64,000 nucleotides of DNA from an uncultured Draconibacterium sp. (GTDB lineage Bacteria; Bacteroidota; Bacteroidia; Bacteroidales; Prolixibacteraceae), in assembly GCF_963674925.1 (NCBI RefSeq), contig NZ_OY771648.1:124001-188000 (forward strand), written 5' to 3'. The position numbers and the translations under genes are program-made. Position 1 is the first letter of the stretch, and the number at the start of each line of letters is the position of its first letter. The notes under the pieces are model-generated. The model saw only the letters and a list, made by a program, of their open reading frames with translations, did not search any database and was not told where the DNA came from. This document shows, one piece after another, positions 1 through 9,038 of the stretch.

Positions 1-1
1 T

Positions 2-319
2 GATGTGATTGGAATAGACGAAGCCCAGTTTTTTGATAAAGGTCTGATAGATGTGGTAACCCAGTTGGCCAACATGGGAATTCGTGTTATTGTTGCCGGA
101 CTTGATATGGATTTTAAAGGCGAACCTTTTGGTCCTATTCCCGGACTGATGGCGGTTGCCGATTATATTACCAAAGTACACGCTATTTGTGTTCGGTGCG
201 GAAGCATCGCACAATTCTCTCATCGTCTTTCCGAAAAAGAACAAGTGGTTCTGCTGGGCGAAAAAGACATTTACGAGCCACTTTGCCGAAGTTGTTACAA
301 CAAAGCACATAAGGAATAA
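2..319 (+). CDS. tdk: Thymidine kinase, C-terminal part (5' end outside window)
   Basis: Phosphorylates thymidine to dTMP in the salvage pathway (TK1-type, cytosolic). The open frame runs in from the window edge. The visible part begins with the IGIDEAQFF segment that carries the Walker B/catalytic region of TK1 enzymes, continues through the GLDMDFKGEPFG segment, and ends with two CxxC pairs (CVRC and CRSC) that form the structural zinc site. The stop codon shares one base with the start of murF-alr (TAATG), so the two genes are translationally coupled. About half of the usual length of roughly 190-200 residues is missing because of the window boundary, not truncation. Confidence 0.93.
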   Translation, partial: DVIGIDEAQFFDKGLIDVVTQLANMGIRVIVAGLDMDFKGEPFGPIPGLMAVADYITKVHAICVRCGSIAQFSHRLSEKEQVVLLGEKDIYEPLCRSCYNKAHKE

Positions 320-2787
320 TGATTAACCTGACGGCAAAACAAATATGTGCCGTAGTAAATGGTGAGCTTTTCGCTTCCTCATCGTTTCAGGATTTTACTG
401 TTTCAGAAATTATTACCGACAGCCGGACTTTTTTCGGTGGATCAAACGCTGCTTTTTTTGCCTTAACCGGCCCTGTTTTTAACGGGCACAATTACATTGC
501 GCAATTACGCAAAAAAGGTGTTCAGGTTTTTATCGTTTCCAACAAGAATTTTATTGAAGATAAAGCCTGCTACATTCTGGTGAAAAATACAGGCTTTGCA
601 CTTCAGCAACTCGCAGCTTATAACCGTAACCGGTTTTTGCAACCTGTTATTGGCATTACCGGCAGCAACGGAAAAACCATTATAAAAGAATGGCTCTACG
701 ATTTACTTTCTACTGAGCTAAAAATTGTACGAAGCCCGAAAAGCTACAACTCTCAGGTAGGTGTTCCCTTGTCGGCATTATTAATCGATAATCAATACGA
801 CCTTGCCCTGTTAGAAGCAGGAATTTCGGAGCCCGGCGAAATGCAAAAGCTGGCACCAATCGTTCAGCCCGACATTGGTATTTTAACTAACATTGGCGAT
901 GCTCACCAGGAAAATTTCACCTCGATGGAGGAGAAACTGAACGAGAAATTAAAACTTTTTACTGGTACAAAAAAGCTGGTGTTTCGTTCTGATCGCTCCT
1001 ACTCAAAAATTATAGCAGAGTTTTGCTCTCAAAAGAATATTGATCCCATAAACTGGTCGTTGGAGAACGATAGCGCACCGATACAGTTTAAAAGCAAAGT
1101 TAAATCGACTGACACTGAAATTGAAGCAAGAATTAATGATAAACATTATTCGTTTACAATTCCATTCACCGATGATTCAGCACTTGAAAATGCCTGCCAT
1201 TGTTTTGCTACGCTAATTGCGTTGGATAAAAATCCGAGTGATTTTCTTGTTCAGTTCAGTAGCCTACAACCTGTGGCTATGCGTCTGGAAATAAAACAAG
1301 GGATAAATAACTGCCTGCTGATTAACGACTATTACAATTCGGATTTGAATTCGCTGAGTATTGCACTGTCGGTGCTGAAACAGCAAGCGGCCAAAAGTCA
1401 TTTGTTTAAGCATGTAATTCTGTCCGATATTCAGCAAACTGGTATCGAAACAGCAAAACTTTATGCGAAAGTAAACCAGCTTTTACAGGAATGGGGAATT
1501 AACAAACTCACAGGAATTGGCAAAGACCTGTATCAGCACCAGCATATTTTTCAACTGGAAAGCGAGTTCTATGCCGATCGCAACGCGTTTGAAAAACACT
1601 TTCTGCGTAGCAACTATTCATCGTCGGCAATTCTATTAAAAGGTGCGCGGCAATTTGAGCTGGAGAAAATATCGGCACTACTGCAACAAAAAGCACATCA
1701 AACGGTGCTTGAAATCAACCTGAATGCATTGGTTCACAACCTGAATACTTTCCGTAAGTTGCTGCAACCGGAAACAAAAATAATGGTGATGGTTAAGGCT
1801 TTTTCGTACGGTAGTGGCGATGTGGAAATCGCACAACTTTTACAGCACCAAAATGTGGATTATCTGGCAGTTGCTGTGGCCGACGAAGGTGTTCAGTTGC
1901 GAAATGCAGGAATCACTACTCCAATTGTGGTAATGAATCCCGAACAAGACAGTTTTCAAAATATCATTGATTTTAGCCTGGAGCCCAACATTTACAGTTT
2001 CCAACTCCTGCAGCAATTTGTAAAGGCTGTGAAAGAATTCGGCTTAAATAACTTCCCTATACATATTAAAATCGACACGGGCATGAACCGCCTTGGCCTG
2101 AAAACAGAAGAGGACATTGCCAAGGTAATTGCCATTCTTAAAAAGAATAAGCATTTAAAAATACAATCGGTTTTTTCGCATCTTGCCGGAAGCGACGAGC
2201 CAGAGCTCGATGATTTTACCAAAGAACAATTCAATCGATTTACAGATTTATCCGGGCTGATTGAAAATGCTTTTGAATACAAAATCGACAAACACATCTT
2301 AAACTCGGCCGGCATCGAACGTTTTCCCGATCATCAAATGGATATGGTGCGGCTTGGAATCGGCCTTTACGGCATTTCGCAAACCGGATTAGCATTACAG
2401 CAAATCAGCACGCTAAAAACCACTGTCTCGCAAGTTAAAACTGTTGATACAGGCGAAACCGTTGGATACAACCGTAAAGGGAAAGTTAGGCAACATAGCC
2501 GGGTAGCCGTCGTTCCAATGGGTTATGCCGACGGAATAAACCGCCGACTGGGCAACGGTTTAGGCAGCGCTTTTGTTAACGGACAAGAAGCAAGGATGAT
2601 CGGCAATGTTTGCATGGACATGCTGATGCTCGACGTCACCAACCTCGAGGTGAATCCAGGCGACAGCGTTGAAATTTTTGGGCCAAATATTTCCATTTCG
2701 AGGGTGGCCCAACTACTCGAAACTATTCCTTATGAGATTTTAACAGGCATTTCCCAACGCGTGAAACGTGTTTATCTACAGGAATAA
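319..2787 (+). CDS. murF-alr: Bifunctional MurF ligase / alanine racemase
   Basis: Fusion of UDP-MurNAc-tripeptide:D-Ala-D-Ala ligase and PLP-dependent alanine racemase, so one protein makes D-alanine and joins the dipeptide to the peptidoglycan precursor. The N-terminal half has the Mur ligase P-loop GITGSNGKT at residues 112-120 and the conserved ILTNIGDAHQENF segment. The C-terminal half starts near residue 460 and carries the PLP lysine in MVMVKAFSYGSG (Lys493) and the second catalytic Tyr in VGYNRKGK. The length of 822 residues matches this fusion, which is known from Bacteroidota. The start overlaps the tdk stop by one base. The downstream neighbour is convergent. Confidence 0.96.
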   Translation: MINLTAKQICAVVNGELFASSSFQDFTVSEIITDSRTFFGGSNAAFFALTGPVFNGHNYIAQLRKKGVQVFIVSNKNFIEDKACYILVKNTGFALQQLAAYNRNRFLQPVIGITGSNGKTIIKEWLYDLLSTELKIVRSPKSYNSQVGVPLSALLIDNQYDLALLEAGISEPGEMQKLAPIVQPDIGILTNIGDAHQENFTSMEEKLNEKLKLFTGTKKLVFRSDRSYSKIIAEFCSQKNIDPINWSLENDSAPIQFKSKVKSTDTEIEARINDKHYSFTIPFTDDSALENACHCFATLIALDKNPSDFLVQFSSLQPVAMRLEIKQGINNCLLINDYYNSDLNSLSIALSVLKQQAAKSHLFKHVILSDIQQTGIETAKLYAKVNQLLQEWGINKLTGIGKDLYQHQHIFQLESEFYADRNAFEKHFLRSNYSSSAILLKGARQFELEKISALLQQKAHQTVLEINLNALVHNLNTFRKLLQPETKIMVMVKAFSYGSGDVEIAQLLQHQNVDYLAVAVADEGVQLRNAGITTPIVVMNPEQDSFQNIIDFSLEPNIYSFQLLQQFVKAVKEFGLNNFPIHIKIDTGMNRLGLKTEEDIAKVIAILKKNKHLKIQSVFSHLAGSDEPELDDFTKEQFNRFTDLSGLIENAFEYKIDKHILNSAGIERFPDHQMDMVRLGIGLYGISQTGLALQQISTLKTTVSQVKTVDTGETVGYNRKGKVRQHSRVAVVPMGYADGINRRLGNGLGSAFVNGQEARMIGNVCMDMLMLDVTNLEVNPGDSVEIFGPNISISRVAQLLETIPYEILTGISQRVKRVYLQE

Positions 2788-2815
2788 AAAATGCCACCTG
2801 ATTTCTCAAATGGCA
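2786..2815 (-). terminator. Terminator of the Crp-family gene
   Basis: TGCCA (2792-2796) pairs with TGGCA (2811-2815), with an inner TGA/TCA pairing across a small internal loop. On the minus strand the stem is followed by a run of six T, so it terminates the regulator gene that ends at 2840. It overlaps the end of murF-alr. Confidence 0.6.
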
Positions 2816-2839
2816 CTCACAATATATATTTTAAATCGA

Positions 2840-3541
2840 TTATCCTAACTTACTGATTCGCTCCAGGCGGATAGCATCCAGAATCCGAATTTTTCGTCCG
2901 TCGATTGCGATTACTTTCTCGCTGGCAAAAGTTGATAAGGTACGAATGGCATTCGACGTGGTCATATTCGAAAGGTTTGCAATATCCTCGCGCGACAAGA
3001 ACGCTTTTAATGTTGTTCCATCGTTTTCATAGCCGTATTTATCTTTCAGCAAAATCAGCGATTCGGCCAAACGACCTCGGATATGTTTTTGTGTTAAAGT
3101 AACGGTTCGGGCATTGGAGAAACCCAGTTCTTTCGAAAGTTTACTGATAATTTTAAATGAAAAATCAGGGTTTTTTAAGGCGCGTTTAAAAATAAAGTCA
3201 GGATCAATGGTACAAACCAGCGACTCTTCAAGCGTTACCGCCGAGCCGTTGTGTGTTTCGTCGGCCAATAAAGCCCGATAACCGATCAATCCCAGAGGTT
3301 TCGTCATACGAATAATCTGTTCTCGACCTCCTACACCTTCTTTAAAAATCTTAACCTTTCCGTCAATCAAAACCAAAAATCCATTTGGTTTATCTCCTTC
3401 TTTGTAAATAAATTCATTCTTTTTGTACTGCGAAAGAGAAATATGGTGTTGCAAGTCGTCTTTATCTTCCTGCCCCAACAAATAAAATATTGATTTCTGA
3501 TTGTCAACCAGGTCTCGAAGCCCAATATCTGAATTTAACAT
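2840..3541 (-). CDS. Crp/Fnr-family transcriptional regulator
   Basis: 233-residue regulator with an N-terminal cyclic-nucleotide-binding-like beta barrel (about residues 20-125, with KNEFIYKEGDKPNGFLVLIDG) and a C-terminal Crp-type winged helix (about 155-225; recognition region SREDIANLSNMTTSNAIRTL). No cysteine cluster of the Fnr iron-sulfur type is visible, so an Fnr-like oxygen sensor is unlikely; the ligand is unknown. It lies downstream of nadE on the same strand but has 138 bases of its own upstream region with a promoter-like box. The regulon cannot be read from the sequence. Confidence 0.88.
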   Translation of the reverse strand: MLNSDIGLRDLVDNQKSIFYLLGQEDKDDLQHHISLSQYKKNEFIYKEGDKPNGFLVLIDGKVKIFKEGVGGREQIIRMTKPLGLIGYRALLADETHNGSAVTLEESLVCTIDPDFIFKRALKNPDFSFKIISKLSKELGFSNARTVTLTQKHIRGRLAESLILLKDKYGYENDGTTLKAFLSREDIANLSNMTTSNAIRTLSTFASEKVIAIDGRKIRILDAIRLERISKLG

Positions 3542-3567
3542 ATACCCGTCTGTATGTTTTACAGCAT

Positions 3568-3575
3568 CAAAGCTA
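3568..3575 (-). promoter_or_regulatory. Bacteroidota -7 box before the Crp-family gene
   Basis: The minus-strand word TAGCTTTG matches TAnnTTTG and lies 27 bases before the start codon. No convincing -33 element was found. Confidence 0.4.
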
Positions 3576-3679
3576 AAAAAAATTGTTAAAATTGATTCTT
3601 TTTTAACAGTTATTTTACCTCAGAACCGAATATTATCATTAACAATTGCCCCAAAACGGTTGATAAAAAATTTACATGA

Positions 3680-5323
3680 CTAGTATCGGGCAACCAGCGG
3701 CATTTTTCGTCCGAAGCCAAAAGCTTTTGAACTTACTCTTAAAATAGGAGCTGCCTGAAAACGTTTATACTCATTCATGTTCACCATTCTTATCACTCTT
3801 CGAACCACTGCCTCATCATAACCTAAAGCGGCTATTTCTTTTGGTGATTTGTTCAACTCGATGTAATTAAAGAGCATGTCATCCAGCTCTTCGTATTCGG
3901 GCAATGAGTCGGTATCTTTCTGATCGGGGCGCAACTCTGCCGACGGTGGTTTTACAATGGTATTCTCCGGAATAACTTCGCCATCTTTATTCATAAACCT
4001 CGACAGTTTAAACACATCCAGTTTGTAAACATCGCCCAACACAGCCAACCCTCCGTTCATATCGCCGTAAAGTGTACCGTAACCAACCGCACACTCGCTT
4101 TTGTTTGTTGTGTTTAACAGAATGTGGCCAAATTTATTCGAAATTGCCATCATATAAATTCCGCGGGCACGAGCCTGAATATTTTCTTCGGTAACATCAG
4201 GCGAGCGACCTTCGAATAGTGGAGAAAGTGCATTTTCAAACTGATCAACTGCCGACTGAATATTCACAACATCGTAACGGATGCCAAGGTTTTCGGCCAG
4301 TTCGCGGGCATCATTCACACTGTGGTCCGACGAATATTTCGATGGCATTAACAACACACGCACATTCTCGGCCCCCAAAGCACGAACGGCAAGCACAACA
4401 GTAACTGCCGAATCAATTCCGCCCGACAATCCCAGCGTGGCCTGTTTAAAGCCCATCTTTTTAAAATAGTCGCGGATACCCAATACCAGCGCATCGTGTA
4501 TTTTTTCGATGTAATCCACCTTTGGCTGCAGCGCTTTTTCGCCCAGCGACGTAGTATCGAGCACGAGGCAATCCTCCTCAAAATATTTCAACTCCTTTAC
4601 GATTTCGCCGGTGGCATCGATGTACACCGATCCTCCGTCAAAAACCAATTCAGTTTGTGCCCCCACCTGGTTGCAATACAAAATTGGGATGCCGTATTTT
4701 TTTGCTTTTGTTATAAGCACATTCTTGCGCCAGCCTTCCTGGTTGTACGAAAATGGCGATGCCGAAAGGTTTACCACAAAATCGGGTTTCAATTTTGCCA
4801 GCTCCTCCATTGGAGAAATGGAATAGAGTTTGTCTTTGCCAAACTCGTTGGCCGTTGGTTGCTCGTCCCACAAATCTTCACAAATGGTTACCGCAATTTT
4901 TTCGCCTTTGTATTCTACCAAACTAAACTCGCGATTCGGCTCAAAGTGACGGTACTCATCAAAAATATCGTAGGTAGGCAGCAGCGTTTTGTTGTGGCTG
5001 CTTTTTATTTCGCCATCGGCCAAAAAAAGCGCCGAATTAAAAAGCGTTTTACCACGCTCGTGCTGGTTAATACGAGGTGCACCAACCAAAGCTGCAATCC
5101 CGTGGCAATGTTTTGCTATTTCGGCAACAGCATCGTCGGCTTTTGCAATAAACTCTTTTTTCTCCAGCAAATCGTGCGGGTAATATCCCGTAACCGACAA
5201 TTCGGAAAAAACAACCAGATCAACGTCCGCTTGTTTCAGGCGGTTGATCTCTGCAATAATCTTCGACGCATTTCCTTCAAAATCGCCGATGGTATAATTT
5301 AACTGAGCCAGTGCAACTTTCAT
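3680..5323 (-). CDS. nadE: Glutamine-dependent NAD+ synthetase
   Basis: Catalyses the last step of NAD+ synthesis, amidating nicotinate adenine dinucleotide with ammonia from glutamine. The N-terminal nitrilase-type amidase has a Glu-Lys-Cys triad visible as Glu41 (FSELSVTGY), Lys112 (HNKTLLPTYD) and Cys148 (AVTICEDLWD). The C-terminal synthetase has the PP-loop LSGGIDSA near residues 299-306. The length of 547 is normal for the two-domain enzyme. It is divergent from gldB; a nadE-gldB neighbourhood recurs in Bacteroidota. Confidence 0.96.
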   Translation of the reverse strand: MKVALAQLNYTIGDFEGNASKIIAEINRLKQADVDLVVFSELSVTGYYPHDLLEKKEFIAKADDAVAEIAKHCHGIAALVGAPRINQHERGKTLFNSALFLADGEIKSSHNKTLLPTYDIFDEYRHFEPNREFSLVEYKGEKIAVTICEDLWDEQPTANEFGKDKLYSISPMEELAKLKPDFVVNLSASPFSYNQEGWRKNVLITKAKKYGIPILYCNQVGAQTELVFDGGSVYIDATGEIVKELKYFEEDCLVLDTTSLGEKALQPKVDYIEKIHDALVLGIRDYFKKMGFKQATLGLSGGIDSAVTVVLAVRALGAENVRVLLMPSKYSSDHSVNDARELAENLGIRYDVVNIQSAVDQFENALSPLFEGRSPDVTEENIQARARGIYMMAISNKFGHILLNTTNKSECAVGYGTLYGDMNGGLAVLGDVYKLDVFKLSRFMNKDGEVIPENTIVKPPSAELRPDQKDTDSLPEYEELDDMLFNYIELNKSPKEIAALGYDEAVVRRVIRMVNMNEYKRFQAAPILRVSSKAFGFGRKMPLVARY

Positions 5324-5646
5324 TTTTCTAGTTTAAAGTTCAGAGCTTCGAGTTTCGAGTTTTAAAACCCGATATCAACCTCATCATTCTGATCATTCTT
5401 TTTAACCTTGCAAAAGTTCAATTTTTAGTTCAGTTTTGCAATAATATTGTTTCCATAGTGTTATTCCTGGTGTGAAATGATATAAAAGTTGAAGTTATTT
5501 TAACGTTTTATCGAAAAAAGAAAAAATGAGCCTAGCCCAAGCTAAGTGAATCTTTTTATTTTGAAGAGAAAACTTAAAAGAACGATACTTGGTGTATAAG
5601 TTCACACCAGGTATGACACTCAGTAATGATTTAAATTTCTTGTAAA
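5324..5646. other. Intergenic region between nadE and gldB (divergent)
   Basis: No gene seen. The region holds AT-rich promoter sequence, short degenerate repeats next to nadE (TTCGAGTTTCGAGTTTT), and an 11-base perfect inverted repeat CCTGGTGTGAA (5466-5476) / TTCACACCAGG (5601-5611) enclosing 124 bases upstream of gldB. A second, 8-base inverted word pair TTGCAAAA / TTTTGCAA lies near 5408-5441. Confidence 0.6.
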
Positions 5647-6663
5647 ATGAAGTGGATAAAAGGACTGTTTTTTATGGGCGTAATTGCCCTGTTATTTTTT
5701 TCATGCAAACGAAATCCCTTAAAAGTAAATATTTCTGATGTTGAGAAAGAAGTTGAAGTTGTGCGGTTTGGCGAGCAACTTTTTAATCTTGAAGGAAAAG
5801 ATACGCTGGAAGTGCTTACAGAATTGAGCAACAACTACCCCGACTTTTTTAATTTGTACACCTACCGCGTAATTCAGGTGGGCGGCATTGGCGACGAAGA
5901 TTTCAAAGATATGATGAGCTTGTTTTTAAACGACACCATGATTACAGAGGTGAAACTGAAAACCGACTCGGTGTTCCCAAACCTGCGAAAACTCGAAAAA
6001 GGATTGACAAAAGCATTTAAATATTACAGTTATCATTTCCCCGAGAAAGAATTGCCAACCATTTACACGTATACTTCGGGATTTAACCAGTCGGTGGTTA
6101 CGGCAGAAAATATAATTGGTATCAGCCTCGACAAATACCTGGGGCGCGATTGTAAGTACTATCAGCAATTACAAACTACGCCTCAGTATAAAGTACAAAA
6201 CATGCACAAAGACAAAATTTTGTCGGACGTGGCATTTGCGTGGGCGATTACCGAATTTGAGCACGAAGACCGGGCCACCAACCTGCTGGGCAATATGGTT
6301 GAAAAAGGAAAACTGATGTACCTGGTTGATGCCATGCTGCCCGACATGGAAGACTCGCTAAAAATTGGCTACACCACTCAACAACTGGAATGGTGCCAAA
6401 TGAACGAGCCACAAATGTGGACTTACCTTATTGAGCACGAAATGCTGTACACCAGCAAACGCATGAATATAATCCGCTACATTAACCCGGCACCATCCAC
6501 AAGTGGCTTTCCGCTCGACTCGCCCGGAAGAACCGGCGTGTGGATTGGCTGGCAGATTGTGCGGCAATACATGAAAAAACATCCGGAAGTGACTTTGCGG
6601 GAATTAATGGCGAATTACGATTTTCAGCAAATACTTAACGATTCGGGGTATAATCCGGAGTAG
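5647..6663 (+). CDS. gldB: Gliding motility lipoprotein GldB
   Basis: 338-residue lipoprotein: short hydrophobic signal ending in the lipobox FFSC with Cys20. The body matches the GldB family, recognised by the VVRFGEQLF start, a Zn-protease-like fold region, and the C-terminal stretch WIGWQIVRQYMKKHPEVTL. GldB is needed for gliding in Flavobacterium, and homologues occur in many Bacteroidota with or without visible gliding. Its exact molecular role is not settled. It is likely anchored in the outer or inner membrane facing the periplasm. It sits divergently from nadE. Confidence 0.87.
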   Translation: MKWIKGLFFMGVIALLFFSCKRNPLKVNISDVEKEVEVVRFGEQLFNLEGKDTLEVLTELSNNYPDFFNLYTYRVIQVGGIGDEDFKDMMSLFLNDTMITEVKLKTDSVFPNLRKLEKGLTKAFKYYSYHFPEKELPTIYTYTSGFNQSVVTAENIIGISLDKYLGRDCKYYQQLQTTPQYKVQNMHKDKILSDVAFAWAITEFEHEDRATNLLGNMVEKGKLMYLVDAMLPDMEDSLKIGYTTQQLEWCQMNEPQMWTYLIEHEMLYTSKRMNIIRYINPAPSTSGFPLDSPGRTGVWIGWQIVRQYMKKHPEVTLRELMANYDFQQILNDSGYNPE

Positions 6664-6873
6664 GAAAGTTGATAGTTTTCAGTCGCAGTTCTCAGTCATC
6701 CTGAGCGCCGGCCGGCCGGTAGGCATGGGAGTCGAAGAATGGTTTTGTTTGGTCATTGGTCATTAGCCATTTGAATTTGATATCTCAAAAATCAGAAATT
6801 AACATTACCCCTTTGGCTGTAGCCATTTCCCCTCGCGAGGGGAAAATTCTACAAAGCGAAGTAAAACAAAGCA

Positions 6874-6916
6874 GGATGCCATCTTTACCTGTTTAATATC
6901 GATAAAGATGGCATCC
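6874..6916 (+). repeat. 14-bp perfect inverted repeat downstream of gldB
   Basis: GGATGCCATCTTTA (6874-6887) is exactly complementary to TAAAGATGGCATCC (6903-6916), with a 15-base loop. A short TTT follows on the plus strand, so it may act as a weak terminator for gldB or as a REP-like element. Confidence 0.6.
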
Positions 6917-6971
6917 TTTGGCATAGCTGTTTGAAACTCGTAGCTAGTAGCCCGAAACTGGCAGCTAAAAA

Positions 6972-7001
6972 ACAAAAAAGCCCGGCAGAAAACTACCGGG
7001 C
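6972..7001 (-). terminator. Rho-independent terminator of the DUF1080 gene
   Basis: GCCCGG (6980-6985) pairs with CCGGGC (6996-7001), with additional AG/CT pairing. On the minus strand the stem is followed by TTTTTT, placed just after the gene that ends at 7024. Confidence 0.75.
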
Positions 7002-7023
7002 CTCATCATATCAGCTTAAAAGC

Positions 7024-7785
7024 TTAATAATTCATTTCTTTAATTTTGATGTTGCGGAACCAAACATCGTCGCCATGGTCTTGCAATGCAATAACACCTT
7101 CTTTGGCAACATTTGCCCAGTCAGGATTTAATCCAGGGAATTTTGATCCGGCTACCAACTCTTTCCAGTCGTCAGTCCACAAGTGATACTCAACAACAGT
7201 TTCGCCATTCTGCTTGTGCACAACAGTTCCTTTGTAGCAAATAATTTCAACTGTATTCCATCCACCTGCAGGTTTTGCATTTTGTGGTTTTGCAGGAATC
7301 AGGTCGTATAACGAACCGGCTTTGCGGTTACCGTCTTTTCCTAACAATGCATCAGGGTGACGTTCGTTATCTAACACTTGCATTTCAGGAGCTGTTTTAT
7401 AAATCGGCCATCCTTCGTGCTCTTTTCCTAAGTAGAAAATACCTGAGTTACCACCTTCAGCAATTTTCCATTCCAGTTTCAAATGAAAGTTAGAGTATTC
7501 TTTGGTAGTGATAATATCGCCACCATCACGTGCTCCGGCTTCACCCTGACCTGATTTATTACAGTGTAAAGTTCCGTCAACAACTTCCCATCCTGTTGGA
7601 AAATGGTCTTTGTTGTTACCACGCCATCCTTCGCTGGTTTTGCCATCGAAAAGCAATACCCAACCTTCTTCTTTTTCTTTTTTTGTTAATTGGTTTAAAC
7701 CGGCCGAACCTCCTGTTTTTGTACTCTTACACGAGATAGAAAACACAAAGGCAGTAGCCATTAAAAGTGAAAAAAACTTTCTCAT
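7024..7785 (-). CDS. DUF1080 (3-keto-disaccharide hydrolase-type) lipoprotein
   Basis: 253-residue secreted lipoprotein. The internal ATG at 7785 is chosen because it gives a clean signal peptide with lipobox FSISC (Cys19); the longer frame to 7830 would put 15 residues before it. The body is one DUF1080 concanavalin-like jelly roll, with landmarks GWVLLFDGKTSEGWRG, GDIITTKEYSNFHLKLEWKI and a C-terminal VWFRNIKIKE. Members act on sugars and some hydrolyse 3-keto-glycosides; the substrate here is unknown. It stands alone, divergent from pfkA, with its own terminator. Confidence 0.85.
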   Translation of the reverse strand: MRKFFSLLMATAFVFSISCKSTKTGGSAGLNQLTKKEKEEGWVLLFDGKTSEGWRGNNKDHFPTGWEVVDGTLHCNKSGQGEAGARDGGDIITTKEYSNFHLKLEWKIAEGGNSGIFYLGKEHEGWPIYKTAPEMQVLDNERHPDALLGKDGNRKAGSLYDLIPAKPQNAKPAGGWNTVEIICYKGTVVHKQNGETVVEYHLWTDDWKELVAGSKFPGLNPDWANVAKEGVIALQDHGDDVWFRNIKIKEMNY

Positions 7786-7991
7786 TCCTATTACATTTAA
7801 TTGGTTAAAGATTAAAATGCCATTTTTCAAACGACGCGCGAATGTACAAAATTTGTTCTACGGATTTTTATCTGAGTCAAAAAAAGAAATCATAAATTAC
7901 AGTATTTAACGGGCTTTTAAAGTCGGTTTTATAAAGTTCTTTTGTAAATTCGGTAGATAATTATAAACTACAGGAATCTTAAATAAATACT

Positions 7992-9038
7992 ATGAGTACT
8001 TCAGCAAAGCCAAAAAGAATTGGTATTTTGACTGCAGGGGGCGATTGCCCGGGACTGAATGCAGCAATCAGAGGCGTGGGAAAAACAGCAATAGTTGAAT
8101 ACGGCATGGAAGTGTTGGGTTTTAACGCAGGCTATTCCGGGTTAATTAACGGCGATTACATTGAGCTAAAGGAATCGGCGCTATCCGGTATTCTTACGCT
8201 TGGCGGAACCATCCTGGGCACCTCGCGAGAAAAACCCTACAAAGGGAAGAAAAACGGCAAAGATGCAGAGGACAAACCTCACAAAATAATGAAAAACTAC
8301 AAGAAACTGGGCCTCGATGCCGTAGTTTGTATTGGTGGTAACGGCACCATGAAAACCGCAAGCCTTCTGGCACAGGAAGGAATGAATGTGGTTGGAATAC
8401 CAAAAACCATTGACAACGATGTGTGGGGTACCGATGTAACTTTCGGTTTCGATTCGGCAGTGCAAATTGCCACCGATGCCATCGACCGTTTGCACACTAC
8501 AGCCAACTCGCACCAGCGTGTAATGATCATTGAAATTATGGGACACCACGCCGGTTGGCTGGCGCTATATTCAGGACTTGCAGGTGGTGGCGATATTATT
8601 TTGCTTCCGGAACTGGAGTACAACATCCGCTCGGTTTGCAAAAAAATTGAAAGCCGATTCGAGAGCAACAAACCTTACTCAATTGTTGTGGTTGCCGAAG
8701 GTATCGATCATCCGAAAGAAGTTTCAGCAGCAACACATATTGCACAAGCTATTCAAACCTACACCGGCATTGAAACCCGCGAAACGGTTTTAGGTTACAT
8801 ACAGCGCGGTGGTTCGCCAACTCCAATGGACCGGATCTTGGCGACTCGTTACGGAGCATTTGCGGCACAATGTATCGCCGACGAAAAATTCGGAACGATG
8901 GTGGCTATAAAAAACAACGATTTAACAACCGTACCGCTCGAGGAGGTTGGTGGCAAATTGAGATTGGTTGAACCGAATTTAGGACTAATTGAAAAAGCAC
9001 GAAAAATGGGTGTTTCGTTTGGCGACGAATACATGTAG
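7992..9038 (+). CDS. pfkA: 6-phosphofructokinase (PfkA family)
   Basis: Phosphorylates fructose 6-phosphate in glycolysis (cytosolic). Landmarks: LTAGGDCPGLNAAIRG near the N-terminus, GGNGTM at residues 115-120, PKTIDND at 137-143, and the sugar-binding segments MGHHAGW and GYIQRGGSPTPMDR. The Gly at the donor-discriminating position (Gly118) suggests ATP, whereas Lys138 in PKTIDND is typical of pyrophosphate-using or mixed-substrate enzymes. The usual Asp of GGDG is Asn117. The donor therefore cannot be assigned safely from sequence. It is a single-gene unit with a strong terminator. Confidence 0.92.
   Translation: MSTSAKPKRIGILTAGGDCPGLNAAIRGVGKTAIVEYGMEVLGFNAGYSGLINGDYIELKESALSGILTLGGTILGTSREKPYKGKKNGKDAEDKPHKIMKNYKKLGLDAVVCIGGNGTMKTASLLAQEGMNVVGIPKTIDNDVWGTDVTFGFDSAVQIATDAIDRLHTTANSHQRVMIIEIMGHHAGWLALYSGLAGGGDIILLPELEYNIRSVCKKIESRFESNKPYSIVVVAEGIDHPKEVSAATHIAQAIQTYTGIETRETVLGYIQRGGSPTPMDRILATRYGAFAAQCIADEKFGTMVAIKNNDLTTVPLEEVGGKLRLVEPNLGLIEKARKMGVSFGDEYM

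Larger units (their letters stand above)
6664..7023. other. Intergenic region with several palindromes
   Basis: No gene seen. In order it holds a dispersed TTTTCAGTCGCAGTT word (6676-6690), a GC-rich GCCGGCCGGCCGG patch (6706-6718), a 20-base perfect palindrome centred on CTCGCGAG (6826-6845), a 14-base inverted repeat (6874-6887/6903-6916), and the terminator of the DUF1080 gene. Confidence 0.7.

Noticed and set aside
4496..5302. 268-codon open frame on the plus strand opposite nadE
   Set aside because: It lies entirely antisense to the strongly conserved nadE and has no recognisable features; a shadow of its codon bias.
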